Positions 10,601 through 20,709 of a stretch of DNA of 64,000 nt are shown here, in pieces. The first letter of the stretch is position 1. Each line of letters starts with the position of its first letter. The DNA is from Tridacna crocea. Taxonomy: Eukaryota > Mollusca > Bivalvia > Cardiida > Cardiidae. The DNA is taken from assembly GCA_943736015.1 (NCBI GenBank), contig OX031071.1:13922119-13986118 (forward strand), written 5' to 3'. The notes under the pieces were generated by a model. The model made no database searches. It was not told where the DNA came from and saw only the letters and a program-made list of their open reading frames with translations. The translations under genes and the position numbers were made by a program.

Positions 10601-13600
10601 CCTTTACTTTGTCATCTGCAACTGCTTTCAATTTGAACCAGTCTAAAATTTTGTCGTGTGGTAATGAGATAAGCTTTCATTAACCCATTACCACACAATC
10701 CCTACTTTTGACGCCCCTGAGAAAAAAGCCTTTAGAAAACATTGTGGGAAACGGAGAAAATGCTGGTAACCAGCATTTTCTCCTTTTCCCACAGTGTTTT
10801 CTACCCTTCCCAGAACAAATTTCAATTTTTCAGTCACCTTTATTTTGTCGTCTGCAAATACTTTCACTTTGGACCAGACTAAAATTTTCTCGTGTGGTAA
10901 AGAGTTAAACAATACCGAGTTACAACGACCCAGAGAAGATAGGATTTGAAAACAGTCGTGGCAAAAGGTGAAAGATGAAAATGCTGGTTACAAGCATCTT
11001 AGAGTAAACGCTGGTTACCAGAATTTTACAACAGAGCTTCCGACCCTTTCGAAGTAAATGTCAGAATTTTTTTCCATATTTCTATTGTCGTCTGCAAGTT
11101 CTGTCAATATTACTAAGCGTTGAATTTCCAGTCAGGTAAAGACTTTTACTAAAATCAGTCCTAGCTTTATGCTGAAAACACTTCAAAACCATCCTTTCGC
11201 AATGGAATGCACGCCTGGTAAATTTGGCCAATGTCTGACATTGCCCTACCTTCCTCCAGTTTGTGTGTAGTCTGATCTTGACAGGCACTGTCAACAAAAG
11301 CAACAATAAATGCTTTTCTGCAGCATGAAGGGCTTCATATGAACATTCTTAAAGAGTAAAAAATTGACTCAAAGGGATTTTAGTTAAGCATTTGTTGGTT
11401 TACAAGGAAAAACATACACTATCCCAAGTACTACTAATACTAGTACTAATACTTCCAAACTACTACTATTGACACTTTGAATTCCATAGGGAATAACTAA
11501 AAGACTATAAAAAAATTCTGTAATGTTCAACATTTCGGCTATTGCTTTTTTTCTTCAAGATTTAGTGTTTTTTAATTTTTCCCGAAGGAATTCAAAATGT
11601 CAATACCTGTATAAAATGGTTTCTAACTCTTGAAAACGAAAAGCAATAGCCAAAACATTGAGAGTGTTATTTTTCATGGTACTTTTTCTATTGACACTTT
11701 GAATTCCTTAGGGAATAATTATAACACTATGAAAAATGACTTTAATGTTAAACATTTCGGCCATTGACTTTTTGAAGAGTTAGTGTGTTTTTGATTTTTC
11801 CCTAAGGAATTCAAAGTGTCAATACCTGAACGAAATGGTTTTCTAACTCTTGAAAAAGGCAATGGACAAAACATTGAGTGTGTTATTTTCATGGTACTTC
11901 TACTATTGACACTTTGAATTCCTTGGGGAATAATTAAAACACTATGAAAAGTAACACTTTAATGTTCAACATTTTGGCTATTGCCTTTTCCAAGAGTTAG
12001 TGTTTTATTTTTCTCCCATGGAATTCAAAGTGTCAATACCTGTATAAAATGGTTTCTAACCTTTGAAAAAGGTAATAGCCGAAATATTGAATATTAGAGT
12101 GTTTTTTCCATAGTACTACTACTATTACATCTACTTCTTCTACTAAATCTGCCCATCTGTTCCACCACCACTCCCCTTACTACCTACTATGGTTAGGGTG
12201 TTCAGGCAAAAGTGCATATTTTGGATTGGGAACCCATCCGCACTCAACATAGAATGTGAAGCTTGGTCTTGGGTCTACACTGTCCGCTCTATTGCTAGAT
12301 ATTCCGGAAAAAAATGAATCTTTCGTTTTTGAGTTAGTGAGTCTACATCCCTTAACTCTCATATTAGTAGATAAAAGCTGCCGAGATTGACCGAAAAGCC
12401 TTTTACAAAAGCATCGATGATACACGACATTTACCGCAGAGTAAAGGGTCGTAGACTTGAAGTTATAGTAAAAAACAAGCTTGAGCTTGAACGGACGAGA
12501 TATAGAGGATATTTGTTTTTCGGTGAAAGATCGAAATTTATTTCATCGAGTGGACACCGTCGGTAATATTTTCACGAGTGGCACAGCTACGAGTGAAAAT
12601 ATTACCGATGGTGTTCACGAGATGAAATAAATTTTGATCTTTCATCGAAAAAAACAAATATTCTATTTATTTCATGCTTTTTACCCCTTCTGGGAGGAGC
12701 TTTATCAAAATTCAGTACAGTTCTTTTCCCTTAGTCCCCGTGGCGTACCTCTCCCGCATAGCAATGTTACGTCAAGCGCGAGAAATGTAAGGTATATGAC
12801 GTCATATTTCCCATCTGGTTGTTAGGCACGCGCAATTTACCTAGGCAACAAGAACGTGATAATCGGTATTTTCACTGGTGGTACCAGTGTAAGATCGAAA
12901 TATATTTTCACTGCTATTTCTCGATATCCTACCGGAAAGCATGACATAAAGATTAATGTCTGCATGCACAAATCGTGCTGTTTCGATTTTGTCTACTGTG
13001 TCCTCTTCTTCAATCTATACTGTGGTCAAGAAAATCCCTCACTTTAAATGGATCTGGATTTTTACTGTCGACAATGCTCAAAATTCTCTGTGAAACAGTT
13101 TCTGGTATGCTGGAAAAAAAATGTTAGAATTTCTAAATGTCAACTGACTTGATTATAGAAAATTAGCTTTCCTCTCCTACTTTCACAAAGTGGAAACAGA
13201 TCTCGTTTCGTATAGAGGTTTATTTTTTATGTTAGACCCACAATATTATTTTGTGCTTGAAACAGGATTTCTTCACAAGCTCGTTGGCAAAGTGATCTTT
13301 TTGTTTGTACTGCATTAATTTCTGGGGCTGTTCAGTGCAAATCAGCTTGCTTTTGTGGACAGCATAGATCAACATCAGACAGTGTTATATAACGCTGTCT
13401 GATGTTTCATCTACACGTACTGTCAAGAGAATCTTTTCCCATAATGGGATTTTGAAATCGCACTGTCTAGGTTGTTTTTTTTGGCATGAAATTTTCATTC
13501 AAGCCTGTGAGAAATTTAAGAGTTTCATGAATAAGTGTTGTTGATTACGTATGCTCAAGCCATTTCATCATTGTTTAATCGAACTCGAAGAAAAACACTT

Positions 13601-15212
13601 TAGAAAACAAAGTTGGAAAAGGGAAAAAAAATGCTGGTGACCAGCATTTTCTCCTTTTCCAACAATGTGTTCTATTCGTTAGAAGAAAAAAAAATCCCAT
13701 CATTTTAGCGTCATCCCATTTGTCGTCTGCAACTTCTTTTAATTTGGACAAGTTAAGAATTTTGTCGAGTGGTAGAGTAACTGATTTCTGTGTCTATGCC
13801 CGTGTGACTGATACTTTCTAAATCCTACTATATGGAGATAATTATTATGACAAATTTTCATGGATCCTTATTTTCTGTTCGCAGATCCTCTCGAATCCAT
13901 TCTATTCTCATCGTCTGAGCTGATCGGATCCGCGAAATCTTGTCCTGTGAACTCGTCTAAATCACGTGACGAAAACAGCTCGTTTTATTGGACATGTAAC
14001 ACAGCACAGAGTCACACCTCTCTATTTTCCGGCCACCACGGCTTAATTAAGATAGCAGAACACGAAAATGATGCATATGACGTCGAAGATAAAAATATTC
14101 CAAATACACAAACTAACATTACAGCAGAAGTTATACGAATAACAGGAACAAAGGCCAAGTCAATCGAACAGTTGACGCTAGATTTTATAGCAGAAACAGA
14201 AACACTGGGCGGCCATGCTATTGAAACGAATGGAAAGAAAAGGTTTTCATTTACAGAGTTTCTTAAATATGACACTGATGGATCAACCTGCACTTCGCCG
14301 ATTGTTGAAACCATTGAATTCCTTAATACAGTACAATATGACATTGGTTTTGATTATGAGGAACGCCTAGATGAGTTACTAGAGACGTCAGATTTTCCAC
14401 GAGATGCGACATTCATGTCAATTAAGGAACTGTTAGAAGATTGCAATGACAAGCCTGCAGATGAGGTCATAGATATTAATGATGAACTTGTCGGTCAGGA
14501 TATAAATAGAAAAGACAGCATAGACGACATTGATAGTGCTTGTTTGAATGAGAGAAATAGCAGTGTTGAAAATGGTTATATGAGCGATACAGAAGATGTT
14601 TTAGATGACAATCTAGAAAACTTAAATTCACTCAGTAATATGGATCTTACATGTTACGAAGACAAGAACATGCAAGAGTCTATTGATACAGGATATGCCA
14701 GTGTAACACGTGACTCAGACAGTATGTCATCACGTGATGACATTCGCTCATCCAGCGACCTTGATCTTGAATGGGATAATGATCCAGCGACCCACCATCT
14801 AACAATGGACTATAGATTTACAACTGACAATCTTACAACACTACAAAGGCCTAGGTCAATGTCACTCGATTATGGATGTATGTACAATAAAAGTAGGTCA
14901 AGGTCGTTGGCTGACATTGAGATCAGCCTTGAGGAAAAGGTCACTCGTCTTAGAGAAGAGAAGCTCTACGTCCAACATAAGATTCGAGAGGCTATCGAGG
15001 AAGACCAAATTCGTCGTAAACAGTTGAGATTGTTTCGATCCTTGTCGCCTGTAGACAGGAAAGAAACGTTAGTTAAAACTCTAAATGATCTCAAAACAAG
15101 GCTTGAAAATCAAAGTGCTCGCTTACAGGCCAGTTATGATATGGTTCTGTCTCTCCAAAGAAAATTCACCACGAGGAGAAAAACGCTTCCAACTATTGAC
15201 GCCTTTCTTTGA
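7128..15212 (+). CDS. Unrecognised 600-aa protein, acidic with C-terminal coiled coil (2 coding exons)
   Basis: Joining 7128-7602 to 13885-15212 gives 1,803 nt, an open frame of 600 residues. Both splice sites are good (ACAG|GTATTT and TTCGCAG|AT) and phase 1 on both sides, so the codon is GAT across the join. The ATG at 7128 is chosen because an in-frame TAA lies at 7095-7097, just after a pyrimidine-rich acceptor (..CCAATAG, ending 7090), which implies an untranslated 5' exon upstream. Seen in the protein: a basic patch KNKKKKKSK (residues ~15-23), a CQCSKC cluster (93-98), a Pro/Thr-rich stretch before the join, a long acidic Ser/Asp-rich middle, Ser/Arg-rich SRSRSLADIE and a C-terminal heptad-rich region (~505-590). 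No signal peptide or membrane segment is visible. I do not recognise the family. The C-terminal LREEK..coil faintly recalls the Shroom ASD2 domain, but key blocks are not evident and I do not assert it. Intron 1 (6.3 kb) is filled with MITEs. Confidence 0.75.
7672..7870 (+). mobile_element. Decayed family A MITE
   Basis: AATATTGTTGGAAAAGATG..AACAGCATTTCTTC retains the hairpin pattern with many mismatches; TTAA ends are not preserved. Confidence 0.45.
7960..8006. repeat. Low-complexity C / CA / A run
   Basis: A run of ~14 C, then CCACC and CA repeats, then an A tract. Confidence 0.9.
8388..8627 (+). mobile_element. Family A MITE, diverged
   Basis: Hairpin GCAGAAAATGCTGGCATCCAGCATTTTC near 8475-8505 carries the GGCATCC loop variant also seen at 16182-16411. 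Ends are TAACCCTTTTCC and TAAAAAGTTA. Confidence 0.7.
8640..10440. other. Intron sequence without recognised features
   Basis: Part of the 6.3 kb intron of gene 1. It holds only short unremarkable ORFs. One small direct repeat (CATGCCTCTATGAAA twice) sits at 9197-9226. Confidence 0.5.
10445..10672 (+). mobile_element. Family A MITE
   Basis: Hairpin with perfect arms: both sides carry the variant TAGG/CCTA in the outer stem where most copies have GGG/CCC. The next copy starts only eight bases further on. Confidence 0.85.
10680..10908 (+). mobile_element. Family A MITE, head-to-tail with the previous copy
   Basis: TTAACCCATTACCACAC to GTGTGGTAAAGAGTTAA. It is ~85-90% alike to its neighbour by eye but differs in the outer stem, so the pair is two insertions or an old duplication. 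Confidence 0.9.
10930..11150 (+). mobile_element. Degenerate family A copy
   Basis: ATGCTGGTTACAAGCAT and CTGGTTACCAG remain. The spacing is disrupted and the hairpin imperfect. Confidence 0.5.
11467..12110. repeat. Three ~215 bp tandem units, each a palindrome
   Basis: Each unit opens with TATTGACACTTTGAATTCC and has the inverse GGAATTCAAARTGTCAATA about 120 bases later; inner inverted blocks (AACATTTCGGCTATTGC / GCAATAGCCRAAACATT) extend the stem. Units begin near 11467, 11690 and 11902. Confidence 0.8.
12238..12295. mobile_element. Family C hairpin fragment
   Basis: AGCTTGGTCTTGGGTCTACACTGTCCG matches the right arm of other copies; the left arm is poor. Confidence 0.5.
12497..12957 (+). 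mobile_element. Family E element
   Basis: Starts AGATATAGAGGATATTTG and TTTTTCGGTGAAAGATCG, has the TTCATCGAGTG..palindrome at 12530-12650, and ends at ATATCCTACCGGAAAGCATG. The most complete + strand copy. Confidence 0.8.
13345..13432. mobile_element. Family C-like hairpin
   Basis: GTAGATCAACATCAGACAG-type arms: ATCAGACAGTG..CGCTGTCTGATG with GACAGCATAGATC on the left and CATCTACACGTACTGTC on the right. Confidence 0.65.
13573..13782 (+). mobile_element. Family A MITE
   Basis: Hairpin AAATGCTGGTGACCAGCATTT near 13630. It ends about 100 bases before the exon 2 acceptor of gene 1. Confidence 0.65.
13885..15212 (+). CDS. Gene 1, coding exon 2 (terminal)
   Basis: Encodes residues 159-600 and the TGA stop. 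The acceptor TTTTCTGTTCGCAG ends at 13884. An ATG at 13860 upstream of the acceptor would give a 450-residue alternative start, but the phase match to exon 1 favours splicing. Confidence 0.8.
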
Positions 15213-16181
15213 ATCATGAAGGTGAACTTGTGACAAATGCAGCAATATATTTTGTAAATTTTCTTGTCAGATTTGAAAAATCACTACGAACTGAGGTTAG
15301 ATATATTAGCAAAAAGTGGGAAAAAAAAAACATGTATGGTGACAAATGAATAACTCAATGTACTGCACAATACAGAAATTTATTAACTCTGGAAGATGAC
15401 GGAAAACAGACATGTTTAAAATATATGGTATTTCACAAGAATTTATACGTAAATAACCATAATGTTTTTATTACAAAAGGTAGTAAGGAATTACCTCCCC
15501 TAGGTTGATATTTACAAAAACATATACTAGTAGCGAAATAGAATTTTGAAAAAAAGTCTCTGTTGAAAAAATAAGAGAATTTTCCTCTTTCTTTTAATTC
15601 GGTCAATATTAATTTTGAGCATTGTTCTCCCAAAAGGGACACCCTTTTAGGTGATGATCATTTTAAACACTTATGAGTTTACATGTAGTTATGTATATGG
15701 CTTCATAAATGTTTATGATTTTGTAAACTTGGATGTTTTACAACTTCGAAAATCGTCATATTCTCGTCACTGTGATTTAGCTTGTCTGTAACTACGGCAG
15801 CGTGCGTTACGATTTACACTTCATGCACCTGAAAGTTTACTCTGTAAGTCTACGTCTTTATTAATCTGTTAATACTTGTGATTATGCTTTCGTGAAGATT
15901 CATGTTTATGACTCCTGGCCGTGAACCTGCATATTTATGACTGTGGGAGCCAATTTAATGGTTTCGTTATTCCGCCTGTTTATGGCTATGTGAAGCAGCG
16001 TGTTCTTGTCCACACAAACAAAAAAAGACTTTATTAACACAACGTTAATCTGCATCCATACTTCTTTGTAAATTTGAAAATGTGTGAATTCGTAGGCTAC
16101 ATCTTTCAGTTTATGACTGTAAATATTTACGTTTATAACTTGTTAGATTAAGCGTGGTTAAGCCATCAAATATCAACGTCT
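15213..16181 (+). other. 3' flank of gene 1 with degenerate TTTATGACT repeats
   Basis: From about 15660 variants of GTTTATGACT recur roughly every 25-50 bases, a decayed minisatellite. The nearest AATAAA-type signals are distant (16689 and 17217), so the 3' end is not defined. Confidence 0.5.
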
Positions 16182-16411
16182 TTAACCATTTCCGACACAA
16201 CCCGCCTTCTTTAACGAGCTTGAAAAGGAAAGCTTTTGAAAACATTGTGGGAAAAGAAGAAAATGCTGGCATCCAGCATTTTCTCCTTTTCCAACAATGT
16301 TTTCTACACCATGAAAAACAAATCTAGACATTTGGGCAATCTTTAATTTGTTGTCTGCAAATGCCATTGATTTGGACCAGAGTAAAATTTTGATGTTTCA
16401 TAAAGAGTTAA
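16182..16411 (+). mobile_element. Family A MITE (GGCATCC loop variant)
   Basis: TTAACCATTTCCGACAC to TAAAGAGTTAA; core GCTGGCATCCAGC. Confidence 0.85.
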
Positions 16412-17420
16412 AACTTAAATACGGATGTTTATGACCTTCGTCATCTTCGCCTTTATGATTTCATAAATTGGCACGTTTACGAATGTAAATATGCATGTTT
16501 ATAATTTTGAAACAGGCTTTGTAAATATTTGTGTTTCCGATGTAAATCCTTTTATTGAAACCAATCCCCTAACTTGAATATCCATTAATTCTGAACATTT
16601 TATCCGACAACTGAAGTATCGAACAAAAAGAGGGAGAGAGAAAAGAAAAATCGAACTATTTTTTTCCTAATTGAATTCAATATCTAGAAATAAAGTAAAG
16701 ACATGTGGGAAACGGAAAAGATGGTGGTGTTGAGAAATGTCAGAATTTGTCTGAATGATTTGAATTTGCTTTGGTTTTGATTCTCCAAAAGTGCGATCAC
16801 ATAACGATAAGAAGCCAGATAAAGCGAACACTGCAGCTCATATCTATAATTAGCTCAATTATCTTGTTTACCTTACTGGATTTGCGTAGTAGCTTTGAAG
16901 TGAACAGACTTTATCCTAAAATAGAAATATTGGCACCTCTCTCTGTCTCTGCCTCTTTCTCTCTTTTTCTCCCCCTCTGTTTAGCATGCTTTTCTAATGG
17001 TTTGTCTGCTCTTTCTTTCTTTCTTTCTTTCTTTCCTTTGCTATATTGAAAATCCATCGGAATTTCTTCTAGTGAATCATTATTGTAATTATACCCGTAG
17101 AAATCTTAGTAGCTTAATTGTTCATACATCAAATTACTTATCATCTGTATTATTATGAAAGTGCAATAAGTTTTATCTAGTTCCTGTTTATTATTTCGTT
17201 TAATTTATTGTGATGAAATAAAAAATACACATTAATATTGTACTTATGTTTTTAGTTCTTTCTTTATTACTTTGTTTACAACAACAACCCTAGTCGTCAC
17301 TGATGTACTTTGAAAACGAGCTTCTCACAAGGTAAGGAAAAAGTTGGATAAAGACGTAGGACTCAGCTGTGGCAAATTAAGTCACCACCTCGTCTTCAGT
17401 TCGGAGTGACATGATTCACC
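16412..17420. other. No gene; CT-rich low-complexity tract
   Basis: A CT-rich tract (16943-17041, including CTTT repeats) is the main feature. AATAAA occurs at 17217-17222 and could serve gene 1 or be chance. Confidence 0.5.
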
Positions 17421-17424
17421 AAAG

Positions 17425-17470
17425 CCGTGTACACGTTTTCGAGTCCCCTGCCACCTGACCACACAACTAA
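17425..17470 (-). repeat. Half copy of family H
   Basis: GAGTCCCCTGCCACCTGACC followed by ACACAACTAATAATTT matches one arm of the palindromes at 61213-61368 and 61706-61866. Confidence 0.6.
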
Positions 17471-17631
17471 TAATTTACACAGGGATTGCACCATGTAATC
17501 ATAGATGATAAGACACTATCGTTGAAATTGAGAGAGTTTTGATGACATCTCAGTTGGTTTGTTCTGACATTGAAAGTAAAACGAGTTCAGGGTAGGGGCG
17601 TCTACCGGATCTAGACAGACTGCACAATACT

Positions 17632-17841
17632 TTAACTCTTTATCAAACAACACAATTCTAGACTGGTCAAAATTGAAAGTACTTGCAGACAACAAAATAA
17701 AAGTAACTGAAGAACTGAAATTGGCTTCCAGCAGGTTAAAAAAAACATTGTGGGAAAAAGGACAAAATGCTGGCTACAAGCATTTTCTCCTTTACCCACA
17801 ATGTCTTCAAAAGGCTTCTGTCTCCGGGATTGTTTGGTTAA
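17632..17841 (-). mobile_element. Family A MITE, inverted
   Basis: TTAACTCTTTATCAAAC to TTTGGTTAA, with hairpin ATGCTGGCTACAAGCAT. Confidence 0.75.
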
Positions 17842-18217
17842 TGAGTACCGATTTGAATGGCAGTCCTATCACAAGAGGTTCAAGTAGTCAAGACAGCCCA
17901 CAACCTTCAATGAATATGAGCCAAGACACATGTTTGACTTTCTAATTAGACACATGAAGGAATGGTTAGCTATTAAAATTATTAACTGATCTTTCGGGAA
18001 TGAGCTCGAAACTGTGAGAATCAATAACGATTACAATGTGATAGGTGATAGGTAATGAGATAAAGATCTTAAGAGCACAGGCACAGAGGAACAATAACAG
18101 TGGTATAAGAGAATAGAGAACAATTATTGTAAACTTTACTAAATCTAAGGTTGTTCGGAGTATTTTAAACAAAAGGAATGAGACAATGAGAATTTATACA
18201 GAAACAATACTTCAGAG

Positions 18218-18415
18218 TTTGTATTTACCATTAATTCCTAAGAACGTTCTAGTCTTTCTCTCCAGAATTTTCTGCATCGAAAAAATCACAAGTCCTGATT
18301 GGCTAAAGCACTTGGTTTAGCCAATCAAAAGTTGTGTTACTTTCAAAAATAGAAAATCTTGAAGAATAAGACAAAGAATTTTGTCAACAATTGTTTGTGA
18401 ATACGGACCCGGAAC
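18218..18415. mobile_element. Family F palindromic MITE
   Basis: Centre GGCTAAAGCACTTGGTTTAGCC with CTAAGAACG / TTGTGAATACGGACC ends. Confidence 0.75.
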
Positions 18416-18599
18416 TTCACAGAAACAGCTTCACAGAAACTGTGAGATGTGACAGGAAAGAAGTGACAAAGGGTATGTAAACAGCAAAAGAAAAGGGTCA
18501 ATATGCTGCCTTAGGATAATGACCTGTCCATTATTTGTGACATAGTATATCAGTATAATGAGGAAACGGATACCCTTCTGAAAAAAGAAAAAACAATTG

Positions 18600-19450
18600 T
18601 TGAAAACAGTTTGCTCATTTAAAAACGTCAGGGGCCCAGGGAACTTTTACGAATATCGGTAATAAAATTGCAGTACAGCAGATTTTGATGGAATCAAAAT
18701 GCACGGTTTTATGGCAGCAAACGGTCACATCGGAACTGAAACATCGTAAAACACTGATATGTAATCTTTTTGTAAAACATAGATATCGTGCAGCACAAGT
18801 ACTATCGTATGTGTTGGACAGAGATAGAGAAGAAAAACAAAGCAAAGTAAGAAACAAACAATGGAGTCACGGATGTCAGGGATGTACCAGTAGCAGATTC
18901 AGTAGACAATGAAAATGACAGGTAAGAAACTGACCAAAGGCCAAGATAGCAATTTAGTAACCTGAATGACCTTGTTAAGAGAATAGACATGGTGTGCAAC
19001 ATCCAAGTATGGAACATTTGTGGTCCGTATAAACCTCAAGACAATTATGGACTTAACCCTTTCCCAGATGACAAATTTTAGACTGTCTCAAACTCAAAGT
19101 GTTTGCAGATGACAATTTTGAATTTGATGAGAATGGCAGAAAGTTTTCCGATAGGCTAGAAAACACTGTGGGAAAAGGAGAAATTGCTCGTTACGAGCAA
19201 TTTCTCCTTTTCCCACAGTGTTTTCTAAAGACTTGTACTGCAGACACGTAAAAACCAGGTGTTGTTTGGGAAAGGGTTAAATCATATCAAACCATAGGTT
19301 ATGATGTAATATACCTAAATGAAACATGGAGTAGAATTAATCTAGATTTTGATGATTTATTACCAGATTGTACTCATTTTAGGGTTTTTTTCCCAGGAAA
19401 TTACATCCCGGAAACTTTAGAAATAGTGATACTGTAAATAAGTGTCATTC
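18600..19450 (+). pseudogene. Relic of a non-LTR retrotransposon (endonuclease start), split by a MITE
   Basis: Before the MITE the frame reads IQVWNICGPYKPQ and after it YDVIYLNETWSRINLDF, the WNIxG..YDIIxLxETW pattern of the exonuclease-endonuclease-phosphatase domain of LINE ORF2. An open stretch of 75 codons (18685-18912) upstream may be the end of ORF1. The relic is truncated and carries a TTAA-bounded insertion at 19053-19280. Confidence 0.5.
19053..19280 (-). mobile_element. Family A MITE, GCTCGTTACGAGC variant
   Basis: TTAACCCTTTCCC to GGGAAAGGGTTAA; the ~66 base centre (19160-19226) is a perfect palindrome ending in GAAAACACTGTGGG. Confidence 0.9.
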
Positions 19451-19710
19451 ATTTAGAAAGAAAAGAGTACAAAAAAGGGCTATGTGTACAAAAGATTTAC
19501 TGCAGTTTTCATGATGGAATTTGTTATTAGCCTTTATACACATTTCAAACTATGTGTTAAAGGATACATCTTATATTATTTCATACATATAATAAATGAT
19601 TATGCAAATGCACATTACTTTTGAACTGTAGATTTTAATGCACGGCTAGATTGCTCGTTGTTAAGTAAAGATTTCAGACCGACGGTTAGGTAACGTAGTA
19701 TCTTACGGGA

Positions 19711-19795
19711 TATCGTCGGTTTACTAAAAAACCTCGTAACCACAGCTTGTTTCACGCTGTAGTTTCGAGGTTTTTGAAGTAAACCGACAATATAC
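19711..19795. mobile_element. Family D hairpin
   Basis: TATCGTCGGTTTACT at the left is inverted as AAGTAAACCGACAATA at the right, with CCTCGTAACCACAGC / GCTGTAGTTTCGAGG inner arms. Other copies: 23914-23998, 27644-27733, 51089-51166. Confidence 0.85.
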
Positions 19796-20112
19796 ATTTA
19801 CCATGTGTGTTTTTTTTTTAACATGGCTTTGGGACTACAATTTGACATATTGTCTGCAGATATGTCGGGCAGTTTCTGTTTACATATACAACTTGCTCGA
19901 AGAAAATGGGCTTCAAAGCATCTCTGTGATACATTACACCGAGCCAGTTGTCCCAACATTATGTATTCATAACATATATTTTGCTGAAAACCCGACTGAA
20001 TCATGAAGTAGACTGGTTATTTAAATGCCCTTTTTACATTTATGCACTTTTTTTCCATATATGCCCTTTTTGGATAAGTTTTGAAAGTCACTCTTCGGCT
20101 GCTAAATGCGAC

Positions 20113-20165
20113 TCAATGACCTTCAAGATGCAGCCTGATCTTGAATCTGCACTGTCCGATAGTGA
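20113..20165. mobile_element. Family C fragment
   Basis: CCTGATCTTGAATCTGCACTGTCCGATAG matches the right arm; the left arm is eroded. Confidence 0.55.
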
Positions 20166-20211
20166 GACCCCCAAAACGATGAAAGAAGAAGACTCAGGTT
20201 TTGCTGTAGGC

Positions 20212-20423
20212 TTAACCCTTTCCCAAACAATCCCTGGTTTTTACGGGTCAGGAATAGATGCCTTTTGAAAACATTGTGGGAAAAGGAGAAAATGCTGGTA
20301 ACCAGCATTTTCTCCTTTTCCCACAATATTTTCTACCCTGTCATATAGAAAAATCATCTTTTTAGGGACTATTAATTTGTTACCTGCAAAATGCTTTCAA
20401 TTTGGTCTTTGGGAAAGGGTTAA
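20212..20423 (+). mobile_element. Family A MITE
   Basis: TTAACCCTTTCCCAAAC to TTTGGGAAAGGGTTAA, GCTGGTAACCAGC core. Confidence 0.9.
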
Positions 20424-20654
20424 TTTATGTTGCTTATAAATTATTCAACATGCAACTATGGTTGAATCATCATGTGGACCGAAGGGATGGAAAAGCCTGA
20501 CATTGGTCTTGTAAATAGACCAGCCTTCCAAAAATCTCGAAAGCGTGCTTTTTGTGACCTAATCTCTATCACTTATCTCAGATAACCCCGGACCAGTGGA
20601 CTAGACTTTCAGTGTAATACTGGAGGTGTGATATACTACACGGTACTGAAAAAG

Positions 20655-20709
20655 ATGGCGAGAATGATGAAATTACACCTTGGGATTGTAGCAGTGTCAG
20701 CATTTATTG
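20655..20709 (+). CDS. cvSI-like gene, exon 1 (signal peptide)
   Basis: Encodes MARMMKLHLGIVAVSAFI and one base of the next codon. The ATG codons at 20664 and 20667 are alternative in-frame starts. Confidence 0.6.

Noticed and set aside
13860..13884. ATG at 13860 as the start of a one-exon 450-residue gene
   Set aside because: The following TTTTCTGTTCGCAG is a good acceptor and the phase agrees exactly with exon 1 at 7128-7602, which supplies a start with an upstream in-frame stop.
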